Positions 27,176 through 36,993 of a stretch of DNA of 64,000 nucleotides are shown here, piece by piece (position 1 is the first letter of the stretch; each line of letters begins with the position of its first letter). The DNA is from Desulfovibrio piger ATCC 29098. GTDB taxonomy: Bacteria > Desulfobacterota > Desulfovibrionia > Desulfovibrionales > Desulfovibrionaceae. A model generated the notes under the pieces. That model saw nothing but the letters and a program-made list of their open reading frames with translations. It had not been told where the DNA came from and made no database searches. Position numbers and translations under genes: made by a program. The DNA lies in assembly GCF_000156375.1 (NCBI RefSeq), contig NZ_DS996360.1, positions 118,487 through 182,486 of the forward strand. Reading direction: 5' to 3'.

Positions 27176-28714
27176 CTAGGCCTGGGCAGCATCCTTCTGC
27201 TTGTTGCGCTGGCGCAGCACCAGCATGGTCACCACCATGAAGACCAGACCGGAAGCGAAGCCGGGCAGCAGGCTGCCGTGGGTGAGGCCGGAGACCACAT
27301 AGCCCACCGTGCTGCTGGCCGCCACCACACAGGCATAGAGCATTTGTGTGGAGACGTGTTCCAGATGGGCGCAACCGGCGCCGGCACTGGACAGAATGGT
27401 GGTGTCGGAGATGGGAGAGCAGTGGTCGCCGAACACGCTGCCGGCCAGGGTGGCGGACAGGCAGACCAGCACCAGGTTGGGATCAACGGCCTGGGCCACG
27501 GGCACCACGATGGGGATCAGGATACCGAAGGTACCCCAGGCGGTACCGGTGGAGAAGCTCAGGAAGCCGGCCACCACGAAGATGATGGCGGGCAGCAGGC
27601 CGCCGGAGATGCCGCCGTCGGCCACCATGGTCTTGACGAAGAGCGGGGTCTGCAGCAGGTCACGGCACACGCCGCTGATGGTCCAGGCCAGCACCAGGAT
27701 GGTGTTGGCGGGCATCATGGCCTTCATGCCTTCGCCGGCGCAGTCCATGAAGGACTTGAGGCTCATAAGGCCGCGCGGCACGAAGAGGAAGAAGGCCACG
27801 GTGATGGCACCGAAGGAGGCCCAGACCAGGGCCTCGGAGGCGCTGCTGTTACCGAAGGCGGCCGCCAGGGTGTGGTAGGCGGGATCGCTGCCCCAGTAGC
27901 CGCCGCTGTAGAGCAGGGCCACCACGGCGAAGAAAATCAGGCTGCCGATGGGCAGGAGCATGTCGATGAGGCTGCCCTTGGCGCTGGTACCCAGCTCGGC
28001 CTGTTCGGCATCCACATTGCCCAGTTCGCCCTGCTGGGCGCGCAGTTCGGCCTTACGCATGGGGCCGAAGTCGAAGTTGCCCAGACAGACCATGACCACC
28101 ATGATGATGGAGAACAGGGCGTAGAAGTTGTAGGGGATGGTGGCCACGAAGGCGGCAAAGTCGCTCTCAAAGGCGCCGGTGGCTTTCAGGTTGCTGCCCA
28201 CGGCGGCGGCCCAGCTGGAGATGGGCGCGATGATGCAGATGGGGGCGGCGGTGGCGTCGATGAGGTAGGCCAGCTTGGCGCGGGAGATCTTGTAACGGTC
28301 CGTCACCGGGCGCATGACCGTGCCCACGGTGAGGCAGTTGAAATAGTCGTCGATGAAGATGAAGGCGCCCAGGCCGCCGGTGGAGAGCATGGCCACGCGC
28401 TTGCTCTTGATGCGCTTGGTGGCCCAGTTGCCGTAGGCACGAGTACCGCCGGCACGCGAGATGGTGAACACCAGCGCGCCCAGCAGGGTACAGAAGATGA
28501 TGATGTTGAAATCGACCTTGCTCACCATGGTGTTGAAGGCGATCTCCACGGGCTTGATGATCAGGTCGCCCGTGCCCATGCCCAGGCAATAGATGACGGT
28601 GCCGCTGAGAATACCGAGGAAGAGGGAGGAAATGACTTCCTTGGTGATCAGGGCCAGGGTGATGGCGATGATGGGCGGCAGCAGAGAGAGCCAACCCGCG
28701 TCAAACGGATCCAT
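27176..28714 (-). CDS. NhaC-family Na+/H+ antiporter
   Basis: Inner-membrane antiporter of the NhaC family, about 11-12 helices, 512 residues. Family signatures include IFIDDYFNCLTVGTVMRPVTD, FSTGTAWGTFGILIPI and VFGDHCSPISDTTILSS, the last containing the conserved metal-ion-path residues. An amino-acid transporter role is possible for some relatives. The start is put at 28714 because AGGAG lies 7 bp before it; an ATG 6 bp upstream is only one base from that ribosome site. Confidence 0.85.
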   Translation of the reverse strand: MDPFDAGWLSLLPPIIAITLALITKEVISSLFLGILSGTVIYCLGMGTGDLIIKPVEIAFNTMVSKVDFNIIIFCTLLGALVFTISRAGGTRAYGNWATKRIKSKRVAMLSTGGLGAFIFIDDYFNCLTVGTVMRPVTDRYKISRAKLAYLIDATAAPICIIAPISSWAAAVGSNLKATGAFESDFAAFVATIPYNFYALFSIIMVVMVCLGNFDFGPMRKAELRAQQGELGNVDAEQAELGTSAKGSLIDMLLPIGSLIFFAVVALLYSGGYWGSDPAYHTLAAAFGNSSASEALVWASFGAITVAFFLFVPRGLMSLKSFMDCAGEGMKAMMPANTILVLAWTISGVCRDLLQTPLFVKTMVADGGISGGLLPAIIFVVAGFLSFSTGTAWGTFGILIPIVVPVAQAVDPNLVLVCLSATLAGSVFGDHCSPISDTTILSSAGAGCAHLEHVSTQMLYACVVAASSTVGYVVSGLTHGSLLPGFASGLVFMVVTMLVLRQRNKQKDAAQA

Positions 28715-29556
28715 GAACATGCTCCTGTCTTGAAGGTCTGGAAGGCGCAGCGCCGCATACGGCTTGCCGGCATCCCCCGCCGGCGCGTGATCTTCCCGGT
28801 CGCGCTGGACTGCGTGCGCGGAAGTATATCATGCGCGCTTTGGAGCGGCAATACAAAACGGCCGGGAAAACCGGGACGGGAGGGGCTTCGGCCGCCGGAA
28901 GAGAGTCGGCCTTGTGCTGACGGGAGAGACGCGGCAAGCGGATACGTCAGAAGAGCATTGGCAGGCGCTACAGGTCCGGCAGACACGGGAGCTGTCCAAT
29001 CAGCTCAAAGGGTTGTGTGGATACACAGATCTTTAGGCTGGTGTATCAGTAAAAAATTATACGGGGGCAGCAGCCTGATCCTGTCGTGCCGTGTCCCGTG
29101 CTGTTGGGAACCTCCCTGGATATGACAGTTGGGAAAACTGGATCGAATGGCCCCGGCGTCTGTGGCGCTCGCGTCTGATCGCCATGCATGCCGTGGACCA
29201 GACTCTCGTTACACGTGGGCGTGGCGATTATATGCACTGTTTTCTCGTTGGTCCCGCCTAGGCAACTTCATACGCCAGCTTCGAAAATAGAGGACATGAG
29301 GCAGGATGCTACTATTGTGGGTAATGATAATAAATATACTGTATTATAGATATATTCCACATAACAGCATTGCGTTCGCAAATGTGGGCGGCTATGATGT
29401 TCCTGATGATGATGGGGAATGGAACAAAATAGCGCCCACGCTCTTTTGTTAGGACAGTTTTCAGACTGAGTAAATAAAAAATGTACATCTATATCTAATT
29501 TTTTGTTTATAGCTGATTTATTGTTCTTCTTTGGGGTGGGTCAAGGATGAAAACAT
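28715..29556. other. Long gap without a recognisable gene
   Basis: About 840 bp between the antiporter and the XRE regulator. Base composition drops from GC-rich to AT-rich after about 29030 and stays low to 29550. I find no supported coding frame or RNA. TTGCG-TT-CGCAA near 29375 is a short dyad of unclear meaning. Confidence 0.5.
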
Positions 29557-30138
29557 ATGCAGAAACTTGGAGAACGCATCCGTCATGTGCGGGGCAGAAT
29601 GTCCCAGGAGGCTTTTGCCGGCCTGCTGGGCATCAGCAAGGGCGCTCTCGGCGGTTATGAACGTGGGGAAAATTGTCCCAATGCCGATGTTGTCTTAACT
29701 ATTTGTAATAAATGTCAGATCAATGTTTCCTGGCTGATGTCCGGGGTGGGGAGCATGCATGCCCCGGACGGCACGGGAGAGGAGGATCGGCAGAAGAACA
29801 GGCCGGGGCATCCCCGTGAGGGCAAAATCCCGACGACCGGAGAATTAGTCTGTCAGATGGCGCCCGGTCAGGACTGCAAGACAGAGAATGACGCCTTGCG
29901 GGCCCATTGCCTCTGGTTGCAGGAGCGTCTGGAGCAGCTGGAAGCGGAGCGCCGGGATCTGAACAGGGAAAACAGGTTGTTGTGGCAAAAAAATGCTGAT
30001 CTTGGTGAACGTCTTGCCCGGCTGGAGCAGTCGCAGGAGCTTGCCCGGATACATGCCCATGTCTCAGGAGAGGACACGACGACTTCTCTGGCGGATTCCA
30101 GCTATGGAGTGAGCTGCAACCGCCTGCAGGAAGGATGA
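29557..30138 (+). CDS. XRE-family regulator with C-terminal coiled coil
   Basis: A 193-residue DNA-binding protein. Residues 4-60 are a phage-repressor-like HTH (GERIRHVRGRMSQEAFAGLL, then GALGGYERGENCPNADVV). A polar linker and a heptad-rich coiled coil follow at about 105-160 (LQERLEQLEAERRDLNREN). The protein is probably a dimeric repressor. Its AT-rich upstream DNA contrasts with the surroundings and may be acquired. A ribosome site AAGGATGA precedes the ATG. Target unknown. Confidence 0.75.
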   Translation: MQKLGERIRHVRGRMSQEAFAGLLGISKGALGGYERGENCPNADVVLTICNKCQINVSWLMSGVGSMHAPDGTGEEDRQKNRPGHPREGKIPTTGELVCQMAPGQDCKTENDALRAHCLWLQERLEQLEAERRDLNRENRLLWQKNADLGERLARLEQSQELARIHAHVSGEDTTTSLADSSYGVSCNRLQEG

Positions 30139-30492
30139 AGGATGGAGAGGAGCTAGACCGGGACTCGGTGGCCGATGCCCAGGCATAACGGGAACAGCTC
30201 TCACGACGCTGTACCTTCCGGTTCCTTTGCGTCCCGTCACAGGACCGGATGCGGGATGTCCGGGATCCGGCACATGCTGGAAATGCGTCCCGGGAAGCCC
30301 CGATGCCTGCGGCAGGCCGGATCTTTTCTGGCGCCCCCTGCCGGTACCGGTGCTTTTGTCATGTACCGGGTCTGGGGGCGCGCCCGTCCTTCCCCGGCAG
30401 GCATGCGCGCGGGGCGGGACTGTCCCCATGCTCTTGACGGGACAGGCAGATATCGTACTCTGTCAGGGCAAGACCTGACATCTGGAGCACGC
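30139..30492. other. Intergenic region with promoter
   Basis: 354 bp with no supported gene. It ends in the probable promoter of the MinD-like gene. Confidence 0.5.
30434..30461 (+). promoter_or_regulatory. Probable promoter of MinD-like gene
   Basis: TTGACG, 16 bp, TACTCT, 32 bp before the ATG at 30493. Confidence 0.5.
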
Positions 30493-31305
30493 ATGAACAG
30501 CAGTTATCCTCTGGTATTTTCCGTCACCTCGGGCAAGGGCGGCGTGGGCAAGACCAATATCTCGGTCAATCTTGCCCTGACCCTGGCGGCGCGCGGCAAG
30601 CGTGTGCTGCTTCTGGATGCCGACCTGGGGCTGGCCAATGTGGACGTGCTGCTGGGCCTGCATCCCGAAAAGAACATCTTCCACCTGTTCCATGAGGGGG
30701 CGTCCCTGCGGGACATCCTGCTGCCCACGGAATACGGCTTTTCCATCCTGCCCGCCTCGTCGGGGGTCAGCGAGATGCTGGCGCTCAATTCGGGGCAGAA
30801 GCTGGAACTGCTGGATGCCATGGACGAGCTGGAAAACGATCTGGATTTCCTCATCGTGGACACGGGCGCGGGCATCAACGACAGTGTGCTCTATTTCAAC
30901 GTGGCGGCGCAGGAACGGCTCCTCGTCCTGACCCCCGAGCCCACCTCGCTGACGGATGCCTATGCCCTGATCAAGGTGCTGAAGACGCAGCACGGCGTGG
31001 ACCGCTTCCAGGTCTGCGTCAACATGGCGCAGGACATGAAGAGCGCCCGCGAGATGTTCGTGCGTCTCACGGACGTCTGCGACCACTTCCTGGGCGGGGT
31101 CTCGCTGGATCTGGCCGGTGTGCTGCCCCGTGACCCCGGTGTGCACGAGGCCGTGGTGCGCCAGCAGCCCTTCTGCCGCTGCCTGCCGGAAAGCCCCGTC
31201 TGCCGGGGGCTGGAAAAGATGGCGGACACCATCCTGCGCTGGGAGCCCGCGCCCAGTGCCGACGGCAACATCAAATTCTTCTGGAAAAAACTGCTCTATC
31301 GCTAG
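30493..31305 (+). CDS. MinD/FlhG-like P-loop ATPase
   Basis: A 270-residue ParA/MinD-type ATPase acting in the cytoplasm and at the membrane. The deviant Walker A is SGKGGVGKTN, followed by LLLDADLGLANVDVLLG and DFLIVDTGAGI. The short length and pattern resemble FlhG/YlxH, which counts flagella, but no flagellar genes are adjacent; a cell-division or plasmid-partition role is less likely. The C-terminus is a basic, hydrophobic helix that could be a membrane anchor (FFWKKLLYR). The ATG has GGAG upstream. Confidence 0.75.
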   Translation: MNSSYPLVFSVTSGKGGVGKTNISVNLALTLAARGKRVLLLDADLGLANVDVLLGLHPEKNIFHLFHEGASLRDILLPTEYGFSILPASSGVSEMLALNSGQKLELLDAMDELENDLDFLIVDTGAGINDSVLYFNVAAQERLLVLTPEPTSLTDAYALIKVLKTQHGVDRFQVCVNMAQDMKSAREMFVRLTDVCDHFLGGVSLDLAGVLPRDPGVHEAVVRQQPFCRCLPESPVCRGLEKMADTILRWEPAPSADGNIKFFWKKLLYR

Positions 31306-31346
31306 CGTGTCCTGCCGGGACGGATCCCGGGCAGGCAAAAGACCAT

Positions 31347-31378
31347 AAAAAAACGGCGTCGAAAGACGCCGTTTTTTT
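31347..31378. terminator. Bidirectional terminator
   Basis: AAAAACGGCGTC-GAAA-GACGCCGTTTTT hairpin between two convergent genes. Confidence 0.9.
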
Positions 31379-31422
31379 GTTGGCATTGCTGTCTTCGGAC
31401 AGCGGGAGGGCAGGAGCCGTCC

Positions 31423-32535
31423 TTACTTCACGGTCACCAGCTCGTAATCCACGTTGCCGATGCCGATCTTCTGGGCATGCTCGATCTGGCTGCGCCAGTT
31501 GGTCTTGGGATGGATGTCGGTGAAGTGGTCGTTGTGCTCGTGGGCGCACTGGCCCAGCACGCTGGTGCTGATGGCGGGCGCGGCATTGACCGCGTCGATG
31601 CAGGCATGGTCCAGGGCCACGGGGTCGAAGCTGGCGAACATGCCGATATCGGGCACCACGGCGGCGTCGTTCTCGGCGTGGCAGTCGCAGTAGGGAGAGA
31701 CCTGGTTGACGATGCTCACATGGAAGTGCGGGCGGCCCTGGATGACGGCCTTGGTGTATTCGGCCATGCGCTCGTTGAGGATGGTGCTCTCGGCGTCGAA
31801 GGCATTGCTGATGGCGTCGAAGTTGCACACGCCGATGCAGCGGCCGCAACCGGCGCACAGGTCATGGTCGATGCGGGCCTTGTGGTCTTCGCCGATGCTG
31901 ATGGCCGATTGGGCACAGTAGTGCGTACAGGTCTTGCAGCCGCGGCACTTTTCGGCGTCGATGCTGGGCTTGCCGATGCTGTGCATGGCCATCTTGCCCG
32001 CACGGCTGCCGCAGCCCATGCCGATGTTCTTGATGGCGCCGCCGAAGCCGGTCAGCTCGTGGCCCTTGAAGTGGGTCAGGCTGATGAAGATGTCGGCATC
32101 CATGATGGCGCGGCCGATGAAGGCGCTCTGGAAGTGGTCACAGCCTTCCAGGGGCACTTCCATCTCGTCGGTGCCCTTGAGGCCGTCGGCGATGATCATC
32201 TGGCAGCCGGTGCTCAGGGGCGAGAAGCCGTTTTCCTGCGCGGCGGCCAGGTGTTCCAGGGCATGCTTGCGGCGGCCCACATACAGGGTGTTGCAGTCGG
32301 TCAGGAAGGGGCGCCCGCCCAGGGAGGTCACCTTGTCGGCCACCACCTTGGCAAAGTTGGGACGCAGGAAGGACAGGTTGCCCGGCTCACCGAAGTGGAT
32401 CTTGATGGCCACGAACTTGCTGTCCATGTCGATGCTGTCGATGCCGGCCTTTTCGATCAGCTTTTTCAGCTTGTCCAGCAGGCCGGTGCCCACGGGGCAG
32501 CGCATGTCGGTGAAATAGACTTTGGAAGCGCTCAT
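31423..32535 (-). CDS. DUF362 protein with two 4Fe-4S clusters
   Basis: A 370-residue iron-sulfur protein of the DUF362 family. The family core lies in the first 190 residues (FVAIKIHFGEPGNLSFLRP, SLTHFKGHELTGFGGAIKNIG). The ferredoxin pair follows, CRGCKTCTHYC and CAGCGRCIGVC, and a second core half ends the protein. The reaction is unknown; members are thought to act in electron transfer. It shares direction with the flavin reductase 66 bp upstream, so they may form an operon. Confidence 0.85.
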   Translation of the reverse strand: MSASKVYFTDMRCPVGTGLLDKLKKLIEKAGIDSIDMDSKFVAIKIHFGEPGNLSFLRPNFAKVVADKVTSLGGRPFLTDCNTLYVGRRKHALEHLAAAQENGFSPLSTGCQMIIADGLKGTDEMEVPLEGCDHFQSAFIGRAIMDADIFISLTHFKGHELTGFGGAIKNIGMGCGSRAGKMAMHSIGKPSIDAEKCRGCKTCTHYCAQSAISIGEDHKARIDHDLCAGCGRCIGVCNFDAISNAFDAESTILNERMAEYTKAVIQGRPHFHVSIVNQVSPYCDCHAENDAAVVPDIGMFASFDPVALDHACIDAVNAAPAISTSVLGQCAHEHNDHFTDIHPKTNWRSQIEHAQKIGIGNVDYELVTVK

Positions 32536-32601
32536 TGTCGTCTGTTCTCCAGCGTAGAGGTGTTGAGCGCCGTCCCGGAGGACGGCGCGGACGTTCGGAT
32601 G

Positions 32602-33174
32602 TTACAGGCCGTACTGGCGGCCCAGGGAAAAGGCCTTGCCCAGCGGCTCGCCCACGCGGCAGTACTGCTTCTGGCCGCCGTCGTAGAGCAGGGGATCGAT
32701 GCGGTACATGTCGGGCTGGCCGCTTTCGTTGAGACAGTCGGTCTCGATGCCCACGTTGAGGATGCGGCCCACGAACTGGGTATGGCTGCCCAGTTCCAGC
32801 GTGGCCTGCAGTTCGCATTCCAGCACCAGCGGGCATTCGTCCACATAGGGAGCATCCACGACTTTGCTGCGCACGGCGGTCAGGCCGGTGGCGGAGAATT
32901 TGTCCTCCTTGGCACCGGAGACCATGCCCGCAAAGTCGACCATGGCTGCCTGAGCCGCCGAGGGCACGCAGACCGTGAACGCCTTGCGCGCCACGATGGC
33001 CTTGTGCGTCCAGCGTTCGGGCCGCACGGACACGGCGATGCAGGGCGGGTTGGAGCAGCAGATGCCGCCCCAGGCGGCGGTCATGATGTTGGCTTTGCCT
33101 TCTTCATCATAGGCGGCCACCAGAAAGGCCGGCATGGGGTAGGCCAGAGTGACGGGACCAAGAGCTTTTTTCAT
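32602..33174 (-). CDS. Flavin reductase family protein (FMN-binding split barrel)
   Basis: A 190-residue split-barrel flavoprotein. MTAAWGGICCSNPPCIAVSV and RPERWTHKAI form the flavin site, and DFAGMVSGAKEDKF matches the family loop. Sulfate reducers use relatives as NAD(P)H or ferredoxin-linked flavoredoxin; that role here is inferred from the neighbouring ferredoxin-like DUF362 gene. AGGAGG stands before the ATG. Confidence 0.85.
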   Translation of the reverse strand: MKKALGPVTLAYPMPAFLVAAYDEEGKANIMTAAWGGICCSNPPCIAVSVRPERWTHKAIVARKAFTVCVPSAAQAAMVDFAGMVSGAKEDKFSATGLTAVRSKVVDAPYVDECPLVLECELQATLELGSHTQFVGRILNVGIETDCLNESGQPDMYRIDPLLYDGGQKQYCRVGEPLGKAFSLGRQYGL

Positions 33175-33337
33175 ATCGTGACCTCCTTGTCATGCATGAT
33201 GTGTTCCGCGCAACCGCTCGTGAAGGATGGCTGTATAGCATCGCCCGCGGCCTGTAGCAACATGTGGGGAGTAACATGTTTGCTGCAAAAGTGTCATTGC
33301 CTTTTCCTCTCGACATATATCGCCGGAAGGGGGGGGC

Positions 33338-34615
33338 CTAGCCGTCCTCCGGGGGGCGCAGGGCGTGGTGCAGGCGCGGCAGCCGGCGCACGGCCGCCAG
33401 CAGGATGCCCAGGGCCACGCAGGGGGCGGCCGCCAGGGCCAGGAAAGCGGGACCGTAGCCCAGCAGATGGGCCACCAGCCCGCCGTAGGAAGCGCTGCAC
33501 GAGGCGCCGATGCCCTGCAGGGTCATGATGACGCCCAAGCCCAGGTTGACGTGGCCGGTGCCGTTGAGCAGCCGGGCGGCCAGGCCGGGCGTGACCACGC
33601 CCAGGATGCCCGCGCCCACGCCGTCCAGCATCTGGACGGGGAGGATGCTCCACGGGTTGTGCCAGAAGCCCGCGATGCAGCCGCGCAGGGGCAGGGCCAG
33701 CAGGGCGCACCAGAGCAGGATGCCGTAGCCGCGCCTGCGGGCCAGGCGGGCGGCCCACAGGGCCACGAGGATCATGGTGCCCTGGGCGATGACCACGGTG
33801 GCGGCGGTGTAGGCCGCGCCGTTGATGGCGAAGCGGGCCACGGCGGACTGGCCCAGCAGGGGCAGCATGTGGGCGTTGCCCAGATGGAAAAAGAGCATGA
33901 CCAGACCCACGCAGAGCACGGGCAGGGCCGCGGGGCCGTGCCAGAGGGCCGCGCGCTGTGCGGGCGTGGCGTGTCCGGCCTCGGGGGCGAGGCCCCGGGC
34001 CTGGGCATGGTCGATGTCGCGGGGCGCGATGCCGTGCAGGGCGTAGAGGCTGAGGAGCAGCATGCAGCTCATGACCACGAAGACGCCGGGCACTCCGTAC
34101 CAGTAGCCGATGGCCCCGCCCAGCATGGCGGAAAGGCCGTTGCCCGCGTGGTTCCAGGCCTCGTTGCGTCCCAGCTGGGCGGGCAGGTGGGCCTGGCCCG
34201 CCAGCCCCAGGGTCAGGCCGCTGATGGTCGGGGCCATGGCGGCCGCGCAGACGGCCTGGACGATCTGGGCGCCGCCCACCAGCAACGGATGCTGGCAGAG
34301 GAAGATCAGGGCCAGGGCGGCCACGATGCCCAGCGATGCCAGGGCCAGCAGCAGGCGTTTGCGGCGGGTGGCGTCGGCCAGGGCGCCCAGGGGTGCGGTG
34401 ACGGCCATGCCCGCCAGACCGCCGATGGTCATGACGTAACCGATGCTGTCCGGCGTCCAGCCGTGGCTTTGCAGGAAGATGCCCAAAAAGGGCCCCAGAC
34501 CGTCGCGGACGTCGGCCAGAGCGAAGCAGAGCAGGGAAAGGCAGGTCAGGGAACGTGTCTTGGCCGCCAGATCCGGCGGCAGGGCGCGAGGAGCGAAGAA
34601 CGACAGGGCGGACAT
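33338..34615 (-). CDS. MFS transporter
   Basis: A 425-residue, 12-helix major facilitator protein of unknown substrate. The loop after helix 2 has the expected APLGALADATRRKR. The start at 34615 (MSALSFFAPR) has GAGG upstream; a longer open frame runs to 34825 but its extra part reads as non-coding. It stands alone and diverges from azlC. Confidence 0.75.
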   Translation of the reverse strand: MSALSFFAPRALPPDLAAKTRSLTCLSLLCFALADVRDGLGPFLGIFLQSHGWTPDSIGYVMTIGGLAGMAVTAPLGALADATRRKRLLLALASLGIVAALALIFLCQHPLLVGGAQIVQAVCAAAMAPTISGLTLGLAGQAHLPAQLGRNEAWNHAGNGLSAMLGGAIGYWYGVPGVFVVMSCMLLLSLYALHGIAPRDIDHAQARGLAPEAGHATPAQRAALWHGPAALPVLCVGLVMLFFHLGNAHMLPLLGQSAVARFAINGAAYTAATVVIAQGTMILVALWAARLARRRGYGILLWCALLALPLRGCIAGFWHNPWSILPVQMLDGVGAGILGVVTPGLAARLLNGTGHVNLGLGVIMTLQGIGASCSASYGGLVAHLLGYGPAFLALAAAPCVALGILLAAVRRLPRLHHALRPPEDG

Positions 34616-34879
34616 GCGGCCTCGGGAAAAGACTGAAGGTTTGAAAATAAAAATTGTCCCGAAAAAGTCCCGCTTTGGCAAGAGCAGGGGCACATGCCGC
34701 CGTGGCGGGGCCTGCGTACCGGGGGATGGCAGCCTCAGGATGGCCAGGGGGCATCCCCGGCCGGTCCGTGTGATCCGGAGCGCCGCCCGGACGGAGCGTC
34801 GCCTCCCGTCGGGAGCCCTTGCCAAAGGGGGAGAAAAAGGGCTAGGAAGACCCTTTCATTTTCAGGAGAGGAGGCTGCT

Positions 34880-35596
34880 GTGGCATCTCCCTATATGGAT
34901 GGCGTGCGCCGGGCCCTGCCCATCGTGCTGGGCTATGTGCCGGTGGCGTTCGCCTTTGGTGTGCTGGCCGTCAAGAGCAACATCCCGCCCGCTCTGGTGG
35001 TGGCCATGTCGGTGTTCCATTTCGCCGGTTCCGGGCAGTTCGTCTGCGCCGGCTTGTGGGGGGCCGGTGTGGGGGCCATGTCCGTCATCGTGGCGGTCTT
35101 CGTGGTCAATCTGCGTCATCTGCTCATGTCCGCCGCCATGGCCGAGCCGCTGGCGCCGCTCAAGCGCTGGCAGCGCTTTTTGTTCGGCTGCGAGATGACG
35201 GACGAGACCTTCGGCGTGCATATCACGGCCTTCCAGCGCGGCTGGAAGCTGTGCACGGCCACGCTCTTCACCTGCAACCTCACGGCCCACGCCTCGTGGG
35301 TGCTGGGGACGGTCATCGGCGTGTTCTGCGGCGGTCTCGTCCATGACGTGAAGCCCCTGGGCCTGGACTACGCCCTCACGGCCATGTTCCTGGCCCTGCT
35401 GGTGCCGCAGTGCGTCAGCCGCCTGCATGTGCTGGTGGCCATCGTGACGGCCATCCTTTCCCTGAGCCTGAAGCTGGCCGGCATGGGCCAGTGGAACGTG
35501 GTGGTGGCCACGGTGCTGGGTGCCACGCTGGGCGTGATCCTGTTGCACCGCAACAAGAGCGCCCTGCCGGAAAAGAAAGAGGAGGACGCGGCATGA
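34880..35596 (+). CDS. azlC: AzlC-type branched-chain amino acid exporter subunit
   Basis: Large subunit of the AzlCD exporter, 238 residues with about 7 helices. ALPIVLGYVPVAFAFGVLA and FHFAGSGQFVCAGL, NLRHLLMSAAMAE are the family signatures. GTG at 34880 has GGAGG 7 bp upstream; an ATG at 34895 would cut the first helix. It overlaps azlD by 4 bp. Confidence 0.9.
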   Translation: MASPYMDGVRRALPIVLGYVPVAFAFGVLAVKSNIPPALVVAMSVFHFAGSGQFVCAGLWGAGVGAMSVIVAVFVVNLRHLLMSAAMAEPLAPLKRWQRFLFGCEMTDETFGVHITAFQRGWKLCTATLFTCNLTAHASWVLGTVIGVFCGGLVHDVKPLGLDYALTAMFLALLVPQCVSRLHVLVAIVTAILSLSLKLAGMGQWNVVVATVLGATLGVILLHRNKSALPEKKEEDAA

Positions 35597-35934
35597 TCTG
35601 GATACAGCAGCACGCGGAACTGCTTTTCTGTCTGGTGGGTTGCATGCTGGTGACGGTCATCCCCCGTGTGGGGCCGGTCATGTACCTGCATGCCGAGAGC
35701 CTGCCCGACCTGCTGCGCCACTGGCTCTCCTTCGTGCCCGTGGCGGTCATGGCGGCCCTGCTGGGCCCGGACGTCTTCATCTATCAGGGAGAGTTCATGC
35801 CCACGCATCACAACCTCTTCCTGATGACGGCCATCCCGGCCCTGCTGGTGGCCTGGTGGAGCAAGAGCTTTTTCGGCACCATCGCCTTTTCCATGGGCTT
35901 CGTGGCCCTGATGCGCTACCTGGGGTGGTACTGA
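35593..35934 (+). CDS. azlD: AzlD-type branched-chain amino acid exporter subunit
   Basis: Small partner of AzlC, 113 residues with three to four helices (GCMLVTVIPRVGPVMYLHA is the AzlD signature). The ATG overlaps the azlC stop in ATGA, and the stop overlaps the next gene. Confidence 0.88.
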   Translation: MIWIQQHAELLFCLVGCMLVTVIPRVGPVMYLHAESLPDLLRHWLSFVPVAVMAALLGPDVFIYQGEFMPTHHNLFLMTAIPALLVAWWSKSFFGTIAFSMGFVALMRYLGWY

Positions 35935-36269
35935 TGGCACACGAGCCCCGGCCGCATTGTCCTTTCCACCTGCGGGAGGCCCACCTGCCCCCGGCCCTGC
36001 GCAAACCGCGCAAGCCCGCGCCGCCCCTGCCGCTCCCGGCACGCAGCGCTAGGCTGCTGGTGCGTCTGGCCGCGGAGGATACGGCCCTGTTCCGCTTTTT
36101 GCTGGAAGGCTACGACAACACGGCCTATTTCACCGTGCTGGAGCCGCGCACGGCCCTGCTCAAGCTGGTCTTTTCGCCGCACCGGGAAGAGGCCCTGCGC
36201 CGGGCCCTGGCCGAGATGGCCGAGAGCCTGGAATTTTCCGTGGAACCCTGGCCCCTGGACAGGGCCTGA
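35934..36269 (+). CDS. DUF4911-type small protein
   Basis: A 111-residue protein of a family known mostly from Desulfovibrio and relatives. A Pro/Arg-rich N-terminus is followed by a compact domain (RLLVRLAAEDTALFRFLLEGYDN, then TALLKLVFSPH, alternating helix and strand). No enzyme motif is seen. It is translationally coupled to azlD by a TGATG overlap, so it is made together with the exporter. Confidence 0.65.
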   Translation: MAHEPRPHCPFHLREAHLPPALRKPRKPAPPLPLPARSARLLVRLAAEDTALFRFLLEGYDNTAYFTVLEPRTALLKLVFSPHREEALRRALAEMAESLEFSVEPWPLDRA

Positions 36270-36369
36270 TACGTTGGCGGGGAGGTGCCCGGCAGGGCGG
36301 CCATCCCCGGCGTCCCCGGCACGCCGCCTGTCCGCACAGGGCGACGGCCGGGAGACGGGAGTTTTTGTC

Positions 36370-36993
36370 ATGGAGAAGGATGACCCTTCAGGAGCGGGAG
36401 CCCGCGCTGATCAGTCCCGCCCCGCCGGGGAGGAGAGCGCCCCGGACGGACGGCTGGACGCCCTGCTGGCGGCCCTGACCGCCGCGAGCTTCGATGTGGA
36501 GCGGCAGGACGGGCCCGGCAGCCTGCGCGCCATCGCCGCCTTCCACCGTCGTGACGAGGCCTATGTGCTGCACCGCAAGGCCACGCTCTGGGCTGCGGAG
36601 ACGCACGAATACGTGCAGGTCCACTGCCTGCCCCGGCTGGACATGGCCGCCTGGGAGCGCATCCGTGACGGTGCCCTGGCCTGGGGGAAGGAGCGCATCC
36701 GCCCCCATGACGAGCACATGGCCTCGTATGTGAGCGTCATCATCCTTTGCCGGACATGGCATCAGGATGCGGCGGCCGCTGTGGAGCGCTGCCGTGTCTG
36801 CAAGAGTTTCTGGCTGGGCCTGCGCGGCTGGATGCGTCTGAGCGCGCTGGCCCTCATCCTGCCTTCCGCGCCGTGGCGCGACACCGTCCCCTCCGATGCC
36901 GCCTGCGCCTGCAACAAGGCAGCCCGGGCCACCCTGCTGCCGCTGGCGCGCAGGGCGTTCCCGTCCCTTTTTCCTCAAGAGCGTGCATCATGA
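36370..36993 (+). CDS. Hypothetical protein coupled to CstA-type transporter
   Basis: Unrecognised 207-residue protein. A disordered acidic start is followed by one domain at about residues 27-145 (FDVERQDGPGSLRAIAAFH; ATLWAAETHEYVQVHCLP; MASYVSVIILCRTW). That part is rich in histidine and aromatic residues but shows no known catalytic motif. A basic helix with two CxC/CxxC-like cysteine groups closes it. Its stop overlaps the start of the CstA-type gene (ATGA), so the two are made together. Confidence 0.6.
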   Translation: MEKDDPSGAGARADQSRPAGEESAPDGRLDALLAALTAASFDVERQDGPGSLRAIAAFHRRDEAYVLHRKATLWAAETHEYVQVHCLPRLDMAAWERIRDGALAWGKERIRPHDEHMASYVSVIILCRTWHQDAAAAVERCRVCKSFWLGLRGWMRLSALALILPSAPWRDTVPSDAACACNKAARATLLPLARRAFPSLFPQERAS

